Part shown: piece after piece, positions 25,201 to 37,618 of the stretch | How positions within the stretch are numbered: position 1 is the stretch's first letter | Layout of the letters: the number at the start of each line of letters is the position of its first letter | Assembly: GCA_009823395.1 (NCBI GenBank) | Contig: CM020510.1 | Span: 18,602,773-18,666,772, forward strand | Length of the DNA stretch: 64,000 nucleotides | DNA from: Thamnaconus septentrionalis | Lineage: Eukaryota; Chordata; Actinopteri; Tetraodontiformes; Monacanthidae | Direction of reading: 5' to 3' | The notes under the pieces: generated by a model | Told to the model about the DNA's origin: nothing | What the model saw: the letters and a program-made list of their open reading frames with translations, nothing else | Databases searched by the model: none | Program-made: the position numbers and the translations under genes

Positions 25201-28120
25201 CTGTTGGACTCCACGTTTTTAGCTTGATTGGAGAAGAAAAGTCGAGTCAGTCAAAGAAACAACCTCACCATAAAAAGCCAAAAAAAAAAAAATCCCATAG
25301 TTCTTTTGGAAATCCACATTTTATCCCTACGCCGGAGTAAGTAGATCAACAGCGGCTGCCATGGCTTGACTGCTGCGTTCGGCTTCGCGCAACCGTCAAC
25401 CAATGGCAGGCTGACAGTTCAAAGAAAACAGACGTCTTCATCGCTTGAATGTACCACATCCGCTCCTCGAGTGCGACTCGTCTCACCCCAGGGAAACTGA
25501 TTCGTGGCTCGCGATCAGCTTAAATCTCCCCGAACATTTCGCACTCTCACTCCCCAGTTCGGTAATCTCTGTAATTTAACAGGGAGGGAATGTAAAAGCG
25601 TGCACGATTTTGGAATACTTAACTTGAAAAGTTTTGGGCCGAGGGATCTTGCCTCTCGCACTTTCTTCTATACCCAGATTGACTCATTATTTTTGAGTTG
25701 TGTCTTGTTTAGCTCTGCTAGCGCTGTGGTGGTTAAGAGACAAATCCTGCAACTCTCTGCTGTGCACTGACGCCAGCAGACCCGACAAGAATGATTGCGC
25801 TACTAAAGCTTCAAAAACACCAGCCATTACAAGATATTTGCAGCCCTTTTCTCCGCTTCCAACCGGGGCCACGTTTTTAAATGAGCACATCTCTCCAGCA
25901 CCTCGTGTCACTGCGGCAAGCACTGATTCCTTCATCGGAGCGAAACATCTTCTGCCCGGCAATTCATAGCAACTTCGTCATCACAAAAGTTAAGATGTAA
26001 TCCGGGCATAACTTGAACAAAAACTTTCAGCAACAAAAAAAAGGTTCTAAGGAAGGTTTGGCCCGTTGCTGAAAGACGCCGGTGGCAAAGGAAGGAAAGA
26101 CGGAAAAGAAGGAAAGAAGACAGACGGACGGATAAGGCCGTGGAGAGACACACATGCACAGAAAAACACAAGTAATTACAGCGGTGGATGTCGGCGTGTC
26201 CTCGGTTGCAGGCGGATAAGGATCTTTTTATTTTTTGTAGCTTTTTGTTGACTATTTTTTGAGACCAGCTCTCAACCGTAATTGGGAGCCACTGAGAGCC
26301 AACAAGTGAGTCCATGATGTGATCATTAGCCCAAGTGTGGAGGTTCCCTCTTGAGCGGGGAGACAGGGGAGGGGAGAAGAAAGGACAAGCGAGCAGAGAC
26401 GGGCAGGGCGCAGAAAACCAAAGAGGGAGGACAAATATATATATATATATATTTTTTTTACCAGCTTAAAAGGTTACAGTACAAATTCTAAAGGCTCTGG
26501 ATGTGGGGATGAAAGAAGAGTGATGATAATGTTCAAAGCAGACAGGGGTTGGAGACAGCTAAGAATAATCTCACCCGGGATGCAGTCTGACACGCTGCTC
26601 ACCCAGCTGCGAGGAGTTAAACTGAAGTCCGGTGATTTGTCTGCGTCAGAGGGAGCTGCTGGGAGCATCTGCTGCTTCTTGGGCCGGGTGGTTACAGCTG
26701 CGTTAGTGGTCGGGGGGGGCCTGTTGCTCAACCTGGTGGCTGGGCTGGGCGGCGCCTGGGTAAACGGACGGCGGAGAAAAGATGGGTCGTGAAAGTGACG
26801 ATTCAAAAGAATGATTCAGGTGCAAATGCAGGAGGAAAGAGGCGACTTAGCAGTTATGACTTTAAGGTAACAACAATGAAATGTTATCCCAAACCCAGAA
26901 CACAGTGTTTTAAGTTAATCGGTAAATATATAGTCGCGCTCAGACAGAACTGGATCATTTCACGAATTTCCCATTTCTGTTGCTTTATCAAACACAACAC
27001 GCTTATTACACACAGATGAAGCATTTTCCCAAATCCGTTGGATTTATTTCATTTCTATACATGGAAATGAGAAGAGAGAAAAAGGACAAGTTGGAGGATT
27101 ACTGGCGGAACCTGGTGCAAGTGCACAAATATTTCATTCTTTCTGCCTTTCTGTCTTTTTTTTTTTAACTCACTGAGCCAGTCGGCAACATCTTTGGTGT
27201 TTGACTAAACTCTTGCCAACATGCCTTTTCCACCTCAGAAAGGCCTCTGTCGAGTCTCTGTTCTTTACTTGCAAAAAAAAACAAAACAAAATGCCACCAA
27301 GCTCTGATATAAACTGCTGTAGCGTTGGCTGCTGCTGCTCTTTTGGAAACAGCCACTAGTCAGGGGCTTCCCGTAGTTTCAAAGGGCAGTTCGCAGCTGC
27401 TGCTGCTACTGCCGCTGCAACTTGTGTGCTATACACACACATGGATGGTTGCTTTACAAATGTCAGATTTTAGACTTGAAAACCTGGGATCGACTGGCTG
27501 CACTGTTAGGCTTGATCACCAGTACACACTAAAAAAAAAAAAAAGACAGAATGAATGCTGAATGTCGTAGCAAAAAAAAAAAAAAAAGACATCACAGACA
27601 TTGTTTCTTAATGGGGTGAACAGAGGAAGACTGAGGAGTCCAGGTCGCGGATCTCTTTTTTTTTTTCATCGTACAATGCCATTTATTTAAGGCCAGGAAA
27701 CTCAAGTAGGCTCTCCGTCGAGTGGACGGATTTCGGATGATCCATCAAGTGCTGCCGGAGCTTTACACGCTGCGCGGTGCATCAAAGGGTGGGGGAAAAA
27801 AGAGAAGAAGCTATTCCCTCCGGAGGTGGCAGCAGCTGGTTGAGGATCAGGCACCGGCGCTGCAGGCTTTTCCTATAACGGAGCAGCGGCTTCGACAGCG
27901 AGCAGGGGGCTTAATGTGGCACAGTGCGGGTCGCGCACTCCCGCAGCCGCCGTGCATCCTGGCACCTTCGCGAGCCTTTTCGCCAATTGACTTTAGATGG
28001 ACGCCTCGACAATCCGGGGCCCCTGCGGAGGTCGAACACGTAATTGCGGGACTTTCTGTAGCCGTTCCCGCCCCCAGTCCTCCTCCCCACAAGCACACAA
28101 CTAAGATCATGCTTAACTTG
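22270..28120. other. Gene-free DNA
   Basis: No supported exon. The unique blocks at 22,290-22,520 (TTTAATTAGC, CTCATTACC words) and 25,000-25,200 look like possible regulatory DNA. Simple sequence includes telomere-like CTAACC words at 23,618-23,632, an (AT)n run at 26,436-26,451 and numerous A/T tracts (for example 22,880 and 24,643). Confidence 0.45.
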
Positions 28121-28121
28121 C

Positions 28122-28697
28122 AGCTCCAATGACACAAAAAAAAGGCAAAAATCCTCGCACATCTATTTCCATGCGTCGATCGGCGACAATTAAGTCCGAG
28201 TGAACAAAAAGAATTCCAACTTGCAGAACTTTATTGGCACGTTTCGGTCCTAGACCTTTGTCAAGCAAATGTTTGTGCCAACACTTAAGTAGGAGTGACA
28301 CCAACCAATCACTTCCCCCTCACATCTGAGAGCTTAAATATTAAACACCCGCAATATCAAAATGCAGTCAGCGGAAACAGCATCAACAAACAAATGTAAA
28401 GTACAAGGAATACATCCAATAAATGCTGAGCTGTTGTGACTGGATACATCAGGTCCTAATAAAAGCTAATGGCTGATGATCACAGTCAAAAAATGAAATA
28501 GATACGACCGATACAGAACATATAAAAAATATAAAAATAATATAAATAAATATAAAAATAAAAGATCTGAATCAGTCTGGAAAAAATCAAGAAGACTATA
28601 CCTACATATATAAATGGGCCCAGAACCAAGGGACACGTGGATAAATAAGCCTGCTGATGTGAACACAAAGCTCCAATGTCACAAAAAAAAAAAGGCA
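28122..28697. mobile_element. Retroelement insertion with long target-site duplication
   Basis: A direct repeat beginning AGCTCCAATG and running through CACA(A)n to GGCA occurs at 28,122-28,147 and 28,669-28,697, with one substitution and a length change in the A run. The 521 bp between (28,148-28,668) therefore look like an insertion with a duplicated target, as made by LINE or Penelope-like elements. On the minus strand the insert carries GACCGAAACGTGCC and AATAAAG phrases typical of fish retroelement tails. No coding domain is intact. Confidence 0.65.
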
Positions 28698-31470
28698 GCA
28701 GCCACCTTCTCTCGTTTCAAGGACCCTTCATTGATCCAGCGCGCCATCCTCCCATGACACTTTTTATATTTACTGGTTATTGCCTTTGCTGGCAGCTATT
28801 CCTTTTTTCTCCGCCCCCCCCATTTCAGTACGTGATGCATCTAGATTCTCCCGCTGAGCAACGTAGAAGGTGTCCAGGTGCTTGTCGACATATGCAGACG
28901 ACACAGTCCTGTTGGCGACTGTGACTGCAAGGAGCGGTTGTGAGCTACCTTCTACTGTACAGGCTGACCGCTGGTCCTGGTTATAGCGGGGGTGGGGAGG
29001 ACAGTGCAGCTGCGAAGCTGGCGTAATAATTATACTACAGTACTACAGGCATAAATGAGGGGGGAAATCATGGAGGCAGATAATTGCCGGTTGCTCGTTT
29101 TTTGCGAACTGTAAATTATTACAGCGTCCGCCAGCGACTGCAGGCCTGTTGTTTTTTTTTTTCTGATTTCCATGCGGACGCGTTGGTGAGGGACACGGAG
29201 GGAAGCAACGTATATTTTTCCACACCGTCACCCACGACATCAAGCCCCTCCCCTGGCTTCTTAGGGTTGGAGGAAGTTCACATAAAGGGCGAGCTGAGAA
29301 GAATCCAGAGTGCGCTGCCTGACCTTGTCGTCCCTGAGAACCCAATAAAACACCATCATTCCTGGCTCCACTCGCCCTTGCTGTTTATTTTATTTTCTTT
29401 CTTTAAGGCACGCTGGTTATTCCGCCTCAGTTTACCACTTTCCCCAGCACACAAGCGACCGAGCCGCACGGTGCGTTGGGTAGGTCAGAATCACCTTCTT
29501 ACGCGCACACACGGGGTGTGTTTTGCTGCCGTTTCCTGCCTCGTGCTCTCGGTGTTTGGCGACCGGCGGCGACCTTATGTCATGCATGTTCGACAGCAGC
29601 AATCTTGAACCTGAAGTGTATAGAGGGCTGGGGAGGAGTGCTCTCCCAGCCTCGGGGCTCTCCTCTGGAAGGGCAGGGAACTCCCACTGCCAGATGTGAT
29701 TACTGCCATGTAAAAAGAAAAAAAAAAAGGTTGCTTTTGATTGCAGCGGTCCTGACGGGGGGGGGCGCGCGTTTACAGGCAGAATACCTTCGGAATCCTG
29801 CCGTTGAAAGCACCAGGTTGTGCAGTGCACAAGAATTAAAATAAATTCTGGAGGAATAATGCCAGACATTCCGTTTCCGCCTGCAGCAGAAGCGTCCAAG
29901 TGCCCAGAGATGTCTTTGATTGATCACATTTCCCTTCCGCACCAAGATCCTTCGCCTCCCAACACTGTGGTTGCCAGCAAGATCCGGTCCCCCCCCCACC
30001 CCCCCACCACCCCTCGACAACCCCCGGCTCTAATTAGCCAAAGCGAACCGACTGCCCATAGCGTCACGTTTTCCGTGGCGGTCGAGGTCGCGGCGGCGTT
30101 CCTCCCCGTCGTGTCGTGTGGGAAGAATGCTCCGATTGGAGCGCGGTAATTATCAAAAGCCGGGCACTGTCACCATAAGAGGCTGTTCCTCACGAGGAAG
30201 TAATGGAGATCGCAACGGAAGGGAGCACGCGCCGCCTGAATGTGTCGGCGAAGGGGATACGAAGAGACGAGAGCCGCGGCCGCAGCCTCCCTCCCTTAAG
30301 GGCGAGGAGGTCGGGACACGCATTCCGCCGGAGTCCCGGCCAGTGTAACCGAAGCGCGCGCACGCCCAGGCCAGGCATTGATTTTGGTGTCAGTGTAATG
30401 GCTACACATCCCCCAGTTTTAGACTTACATTACCACGCTGGTCCTCGCCTCACCTTCTTGTCCTCCTTCTTCTTGTCCTCCTTCTTCTTCCTGATGGTGT
30501 GGGATGCAGACGACAGAACGAGGAATTGTGGCAGCTTTTTACATTTGTAGCGCGGCAGCAGCCAAAATGGCAATTTGCGTCTCAAGGAAAGACAGGCTGG
30601 GAGATCTTTCAAAGACTGCGCATCCTCCGTGTGCCACTCGAGTTCAACTTTTTTAAACTAATCGAGTGTTGAAAAAGTTCTCTGAAATGTTGTGCGACAA
30701 AAATATTCTGTGGGTGATTTTGGATGATTTTTTTTTTTTTTACACATATACTGAAAGACTGAACGTTTCATTTGTTTGTTTTGTGTTATTAATTTGTTAG
30801 CATCTGTGCATCTATGATTGTATGTATAATTTACATCCATGTGTTTCTATGATTTTGACCAATCCTTATTTTTTGGGGAAAAAAAAAAAAAAAAAAAAAA
30901 TAATAATAATAATAAGCACCTTGTTTTATCCCACTGGGGAAAAACTGTAATAAAAGCATGGTTTTAAAATTTTAAATCTTCTTCTTCGTCATCTTGAGTC
31001 GTGCTTGTCCACCACCCTGCAGTGGCGGTCCCTTCACGTGCAAAACACATTTCCATGTCTGTGATGTTTTTTTTGGGGGGGGCGGTGTGGACGGATTATT
31101 CATCAGCGCCCCGGCACAACTAAAGAAGCTATGATCTGCATTTACATAAGGAGTCTGAGGTCTCCTTGCCCTGGGTCTGCCGTCGCCGTCTCCTCTGACT
31201 GCTGACACGCGTCCTCGGGCGACCTGTGTACTTGCTTGTATCCGTCAATTGAGGCTGTCAAAAACCGCCGTGGCCTCCGCTCTCAGTCTTTTTTTTTTCC
31301 CCCTCCTCGCCTCGCCTCGCCTCACCTCGCCTAGCGCTGCTCCCGCCGTTCTTTCCCATCCCCACAGATCCCCATTACCTCCAGCCGTCCCCATTAAATC
31401 TGCAATCAGGTTCATTTGTGCTTGGTTTTTGTAGATTGCGCACCCGAAACGCTCGCGCGTTCGGGAACTT

Positions 31471-31506
<36 letters not shown>

Positions 31507-32111
31507 AACTGCCTGCGTGTTTGTGTGTGGTGGGCGTGCGCGCGTTATACTTATAATGGGAGCATAATTGCTTCTGTGCTCACCGGTGAGGCAGCTGAGG
31601 ATGGGAAAACAATTGAAACAGCGAATTCAAACAGACAGCAGCGGAGGGGAGGCGAGGTGGGAGGGGCGGGGGGGGGGAGGAGGTGAGCGGTGACGAAAAA
31701 AGAAACATATGGAAGCTGGGGGGGAGGGGAGAGGGGGAGGTGGTGGTGGTGGTCATGAATAATATAAATGACACTACAGAGGAATGATCTAAAGTAGCCG
31801 GCCATCTCGCAGCGGAGACGGATAAAAAAAAAAATAACGGTTTCCTCGGGATTTAAACAGGTATTCCGAGCAAAGGAGGGCACAGGGAGTCGGGGGGGGA
31901 GGGGAGTTTTCGCAGCTGTAACTAAGCAGCGTGACACCTCGCAGGCATGTCATGCAACGAGCGCCGAGGCTCCAGCCATTATGTTTTATTTTTATTATTA
32001 TTTATGATAGCTCCTGCTGGCTGTGTGTGCGGCTCTCACACCCGGCGTGTTTAAATATTTAGCGGGAGAGCGTTTGAAGGGAGAAATGTGCAATTGAGAA
32101 ACAGCTGAAGC

Positions 32112-32144
<33 letters not shown>

Positions 32145-32740
32145 CACACAAGGTAATGAGGGAATTGTCTGCGGTTATTGAAAAGCAATACTCTACCGCT
32201 TTCATCTCCTCTCGCTCGGCCATGAAGTTATTTGTTAATTGGCCAAACCTGAGAAAATGTTGCGATTGAATGGAAACAGCTGCTCGCCCGCTGTGTTGCC
32301 ATGTGTTCCCCCTCCTGCCTTAAAATGCAGGGCGTCACGAGAGGAGTCAAACAGCGACCGGCTGATCCAACGCTCCGCGGGCGTTTGTCGAAAAACTCCG
32401 CAGGCGTCGATGATCCAGGAGCAGATTGTCACTGCCAGCGCCGCCTCGTCTACCTGCAAGCCGTCTGCTGAGTGGCTCCACTTTCAACCTGTTTTTTTTT
32501 TCTTGCTATTTTCCGCGTCGACCTGGCCTCATGTGAACTTTACATATATACATGTATATATCAGGTTGTACGTAGTTGTAGTAGTAGGGCGAACAAGTTA
32601 CCTGTGCTAACAAACATGATGGATGACAGTGATAGCGCTGTCTTGCTAAGACCGGTGGATGGGAAATTTACATTTAAAAAAGAGTGAATGAGAGCGCTGT
32701 TCTGTGCAAACGGTGACACAACGAGTTTGCGTTCCACCGC
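28698..32740. other. Gene-free DNA rich in G/C tracts
   Basis: No exon is convincing despite several long frames in GC-rich sequence (29,084-29,608; 29,820-30,550). Notable tracts are a CpG-rich stretch at 29,990-30,400, (CCTCG)n at 31,306-31,333, (CCTG)n at 31,470-31,506, a G-rich tract at 31,640-31,755 and (GT)n at 32,116-32,142. A tail-like CCCACTGGGG phrase at about 30,930 may be a LINE end. Confidence 0.45.
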
Positions 32741-32769
32741 AGTTATGCAAACAAAAACACATTATTCAT

Positions 32770-32985
32770 ACAAACACTTTTAAAACATGCCCATCCATCA
32801 CCGCGCCTAACAAGAACGTCAGAGCGCCAAAAAAACCAAGCACAGTCGCCAACCACATGTTGCAAAATTATCCACATTCTCTCTCTCTCTACTACCAACT
32901 CAAATATTGACATGCACTTAAATACAATTACTGTAACTACTATTAATTAATTACAAACACTTTTAAAACATGTCCATCCATCACC
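32770..32985. repeat. 33-bp direct repeat, two copies 183 bp apart
   Basis: The 33-bp unit beginning ACAAACACTTTTAAAACATG and ending CCATCCATCACC occurs at 32,770-32,802 and 32,953-32,985 with a single C/T difference. Flanks are unrelated. It may be a recent local duplication or an insertion footprint. Confidence 0.75.
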
Positions 32986-34270
32986 TGCGGGGATAAAGAA
33001 ACAAAGAACTACTTCTCATGCCGCAAGTCAACACAGTAGTACGGTTCTCTGTTGATAAAGTCAGAGCTAAACATTTTTGTTAGCTAACAGGTTTCAACAC
33101 AAATTTGGAATCCAAGTCACGCGTGGCGTGTTGAGTTGAAAATGTTCTCTTTTCGCACTCAAAAATAGGCAGTTAACCCCCTACTGGATGAATGGTTGGG
33201 GGCATCCCGTTTTCCCTACATGTGAGTCACAGGGAACTGCGCGGAACTACTTCACTACTTCACTACTTCATGCAACCAAACCCTAACAAGATGAAGAAAC
33301 TCAAAGACAGACCTCTCAGGTACTAAAAGGACTTTATCTTAAAAGCTATGGATGGATGTGTTTTAAAAGCGAGTCAAACATGAGGTTTGATGTTGAAGGA
33401 GCGTCTGTGGGAATGTGTGGGGCGACTATTTTTAAATCGCTTCGATCTGAAGACTAAAGCAAACGATTTGAAAACCGTCACATGAGCGCAAGCCCACGCG
33501 AAAGCCATCCGGAAATAGTTTGAAAAGTGGAACATCCCTTTTAAGCAGCCTGAGATGTTTCTGCTGGTGGGGGGTAGAAGGGGGTAGGCGATAAGCATCA
33601 GCTAACCCGCCCCCTCCCTGCCATTTTTCTGCCAAGCGTCACCGATTTCGAACCCATTCACAGCTCCGCCCTCCCCCGGCTTCAAGGCGGCCACCAGCCG
33701 CCCACTGTTGACCGCCGCCAGCGGATTTCGCAATCAGTCTAATAAGGACAATGATTGAGCAGCGCTTTGGCTTTCACACTGGCAATCACCCGCTCTTTAC
33801 CCAGGGTATCTAAAAGACCCCCCCACACTCTTATTATAATCTCATCAGCTCTATTCATGGTCACTTTGAATTGGAAGGTTATCACAGTTCAGGCATTTAC
33901 AAGCCACTTATCTTCAGCTTGACCCCTTTCGATCAATCAAATGCCTTTTTTTGTATTGTATTGTATATAGCTGCTGATGAAACCGAACTCAAAATCTATT
34001 TGCAGACTATATACCGTTCTATTGAGTAAAAAAAAAACCACTAATTTAGATGCGGTAAAAATGTTGCTCGCCTGCAACAGTCAATCCTTAACATTCATTA
34101 TTAAAGCCCCGTTTACACAGAGACGGAATTTTTCCAAACCAGCAATTTTCGGGGAAAAAATGCATTCACACGAAGCCGAGGTAGAGTTCGCCCTGTCGGA
34201 CGTGTTTGATTGTTCTCTAACTTGCAAGACAGCAAGAAAATGCCCAGAGGATAAATTGTCGTTGGGTAGC
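32986..34270. other. Gene-free DNA
   Basis: Nothing coding is recognised. A small ACTACTTC tandem (three units) lies near 33,244-33,269. The 33,600-33,760 segment is GC-rich. Confidence 0.4.
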
Positions 34271-34279
34271 CAAATAAAT

Positions 34280-34520
34280 CAAACCTGTCTGTCTACGCAT
34301 CCATCTCCTATCACTGCTTATCCCGCTTATCACCACTAGTGTTTGAGCCTCTCCCAGCTGTCTGTCAGTCAGCAGCTTCATTTCAGGGCCAACACAAAGA
34401 AACCACTCACATTCACACTCACACTCACACCTACGGCCAAGCTGCCAAGCAGCCTAATGCGCTTATCTTTGGACTGTCGGAGGAAGCTGGAAACTCCAAC
34501 TCCCAAAGATAAGAGTCAAA
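34280..34520 (+). repeat. Teleost dispersed repeat, diverged copy
   Basis: Phrases such as CACTCACACTCACACCTACGG, shortened here to CACTCACACCTACGG, and CTTTGGACTGTCGGAGGAAGC match the fish repeat seen in part at 6,235-6,570. The copy is decayed; borders are approximate. Confidence 0.5.
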
Positions 34521-34529
34521 TTAAGTGAT

Positions 34530-37340
34530 TCAAAAGTTGTTTTTCGAATCCATCAGCTACAAAAAAAAGTATCCTAAAACCATCTGCCATTAAGCTAAAC
34601 TTCTTCTCATTGTACACATTGTGCTCATTTCTATGCACATGTTAATGTATAACATATGGGCTTGCAACACTGGAACTGTAGGAGGCTGCCACAGGTAGGC
34701 AGGTAAACAAACAGCAGCAGACGGGCCTGCCGCAGTTATCCCGGCGGAGTGAAGCCTTCCGCAAAGGATTCAGAATTCAGCAACCTGATGAATTATTGAG
34801 GACAAGCTGTGGACAAGACTTCCATTGGGTTTCTGCTCAAAAGTCAAAAAAATGCCTCGGCCTGGGGTCAGCAACTTTTAAATGAAAAGCGGCCGCAAAG
34901 TTTACCAACATCGGCAGCGGAAAACAAATGGACATATTCAAATAGAAAGGACCAAACAAAATACAACACACAAAAATGAAACCCCAATACATAAAAAAGT
35001 CAAGTTTTCATGTAATTGTGTGCAAAAAGACGTTTCACTGCCACACGTGGCGAAGGATTCAAAAGTGACCGTGACACCTTGGCGCTTGCTAAATTAGCTA
35101 GCCACCGGCTATTGGCTCGAAACAAACATCCATAAATGTTAATTACAGGCTCAGTAATTACTCACAAGGCCCGAGTCCGTTATCTGCACTGTGCGACATG
35201 TTCTCCCGCACATATCAGTCACAGCCACTGAACTAGGACAGACCTGTTAGCTTCATGCGGCATGTGGGGTACATTAAGAGGTTGGGCTTTTTCTTTGCAC
35301 GAGTCGGCGTTTAATTAATTTCAATGCGTGCCCTGTTTTCGGTATCAAAGTCGAAGGAAGCGCAGGAGAAGCAACTGTGACGACAAACTGCTTCCAAGTT
35401 CTCTCATATTTTTCCACGTCTTTCCTTTTTATTCCCCTTCTTTTTCGTGCCACCCCGGGGTAAACAATTATGAATTCAGGATATGCGCTCCTGAGGAAAA
35501 TGTAAAATGTGCATTTGCCTTGTTGCAGGTTAATTGGTCCGGGACGGCTGTAGAGAAGCAATTTGTCTCCAACTTGCCTCCGTCAGGGTCGATGCACAGT
35601 TCTCACAACGCATAACTCCCTCCAGTTCAGCCCAGATCACACTCGGTCACCTAAGCGATTCCGTGGCGCGCTGGCACTGGAATTCAACAGGGGGAAGTAA
35701 ATTTAATCTGCGCTGCAGTGAGAAGCTACAGATTGGTGTTATTAGATCAAACTACGTGTTGGCTGGAGAGACTTGCGCTATCGATGCCGTTCTCTCCATC
35801 CATCTACGTTTAATTTCCTTTCCTCTGTCTTTTACACTGTCGGGGAATGTTATTTTTTACCCTGTCTCTATCGCAGATTTTTCTTTTCTTTTCTTTAACG
35901 CGGACTTCGGCTTGCCTCACGCTCACGCACCCTGAGGGATGCCTTTCATTATTTTAAAGCCGCCTCGGGGCGCCAAAGATTCTGAGGATCCTTGTCTGTT
36001 GTTTTCTCCAAAAAAACTTTTCATAACCCCCGAAAAGCTTTTGATGTTTACATCAGGTAATATAATTTGTGTTCAGGACTTTTTGTTTCTTTTTTTTTTT
36101 TTTTCACAAAATGTCACCCTAAATGTCAAAGTCATCTGCGTCGAAGCGCTGATGACAAATGCCAGGTAAGAGAGAATGAGGTCGGCAGCACAAAAGAGAG
36201 ATGACACGCAAAAAAAGGACAGACGATAAATGTAAAACATCAAAGAAATGAAGAATTGATGTTGGTGAGATGCATTGAAATGTACTAAAATACAGACAAA
36301 ACTCACATTCCTTTTCTTTTACAAGTTTTAGGTGGTTCCATATGGTACGAATGCAGGCAGAGTTGAGACATATATAGTAAGACCATACATCTTGTACCCA
36401 TTTCCAAACTTCATTTTCTACTAATCTGCGGAATATTAAATACTTAACCTTCTATTTTACGTCATCCTAAATAAAAAAAACAAAAAAAAAACAACTGGCT
36501 GCATAATGTCCTGCTAATATTGATGCTTTGTTGGACCTTCTTGGACAATCTCAGAAAGCTAGGTGTGATGACACTGACCTGGCAGAGGTTTAAGTGAGGC
36601 TTCAGTGCCCTTCATAACATCACGTGTCTGGGCCTGCCTGTCCCAGCACACCCTCTGAAAAGCAAAGCAGGCTAAAGCAATAAAAGGAAAGGCTTACTTC
36701 TGGGGAGTTACTGACGATCGACACACATATTAATGTTGGGCAAATGTTTGAATAATGCATAGTGTGGGATCTTTAAATATAACCTATATAGATATAGCCT
36801 ATTCTCATATTCAAATGACTTCACGCTAGTTTTCTGTGGAAACCAAGTGGAAGACTCCTTCCAATGAGTTTCTAAACTGTGTGATAAACAGAAATAGCTC
36901 GGTAGGGGTTCTCTTTCTCATTTGCATTCTAGAGTGATTTCTAATGGACGCAAAGCAAATGTATTAACAGGAAGTATAGCATTTCACCATGAGACATTGG
37001 ATCATTTTTAATCCTTTAAAATGACTTAATTCCTACTGAGGTGGCCTCCTGCAGGTTGCTGCATGCCCTCTGCCTTTTCTAAAATCGAGACGGGCTAGTA
37101 TTTCTCAGCACTGCAGCGACGTGAGCCGTGGATAATTCAGGAACTATCGCTCGTAATTTTTCAAATGGATATATGGCTTTCAGCAGCACAGGTTGCATGT
37201 CTGCCAGATAGTCCTCTGAAGCTTAATGAGAGTTCACAGCTGAGTCACAGTTACGCAGCAATACGCGCTAACACAGTTGAAAAATGCTTTGTTTTTTTTT
37301 CCCAAAGAGAGCTAATGTGTTCTGGGCACTCTTGGGAAAA
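34530..37340. other. Gene-free DNA
   Basis: No supported exon; the 133-codon frame at 35,534-35,935 has no motif. The unique block 35,090-35,270 (GTTAATTACAGG, CAGTAATTACTC) is a candidate regulatory element. Confidence 0.45.
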
Positions 37341-37344
37341 AAAA

Positions 37345-37618
37345 CTCTCTCTCTATACTGATGACTCTCTCCTTATATTTAAACCCAGACTCAAAAGCCA
37401 TCTGTTTAAAATATTCGACTCTGTCTAACTGTGGTGTTCCATTTTATTTTAGTTTTTATTTTATTTCATTTTTTTACTCACTCTTTTCTAGCTTTTAACT
37501 GTAGCTTGATTGCATTTGTCTTATCCTGTGAAGTGTCTTTGGGTGTTCAGAAAGGCACGTGTAAATAAAATGTATTATTGTATTATTGTTGTTGTTGTTG
37601 TTATTGTTATTATTATTA
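37345..37618 (+). mobile_element. 5'-truncated L2-type LINE, 3' end
   Basis: The frame ends FKPRLKSHLFKIFDSV then TAA at 37,426-37,428, the conserved C terminus of fish CR1/L2-type reverse transcriptase proteins. A roughly 190-bp T-rich 3' UTR follows, with AATAAAATG and a terminal (ATT/GTT)n microsatellite, as expected for L2-type tails. The 5' border is approximate. Confidence 0.72.

Noticed and set aside
29084..29608. 174-codon plus-strand frame
   Set aside because: GC-rich region where several frames on both strands are open; no motif, no promoter or splice support.
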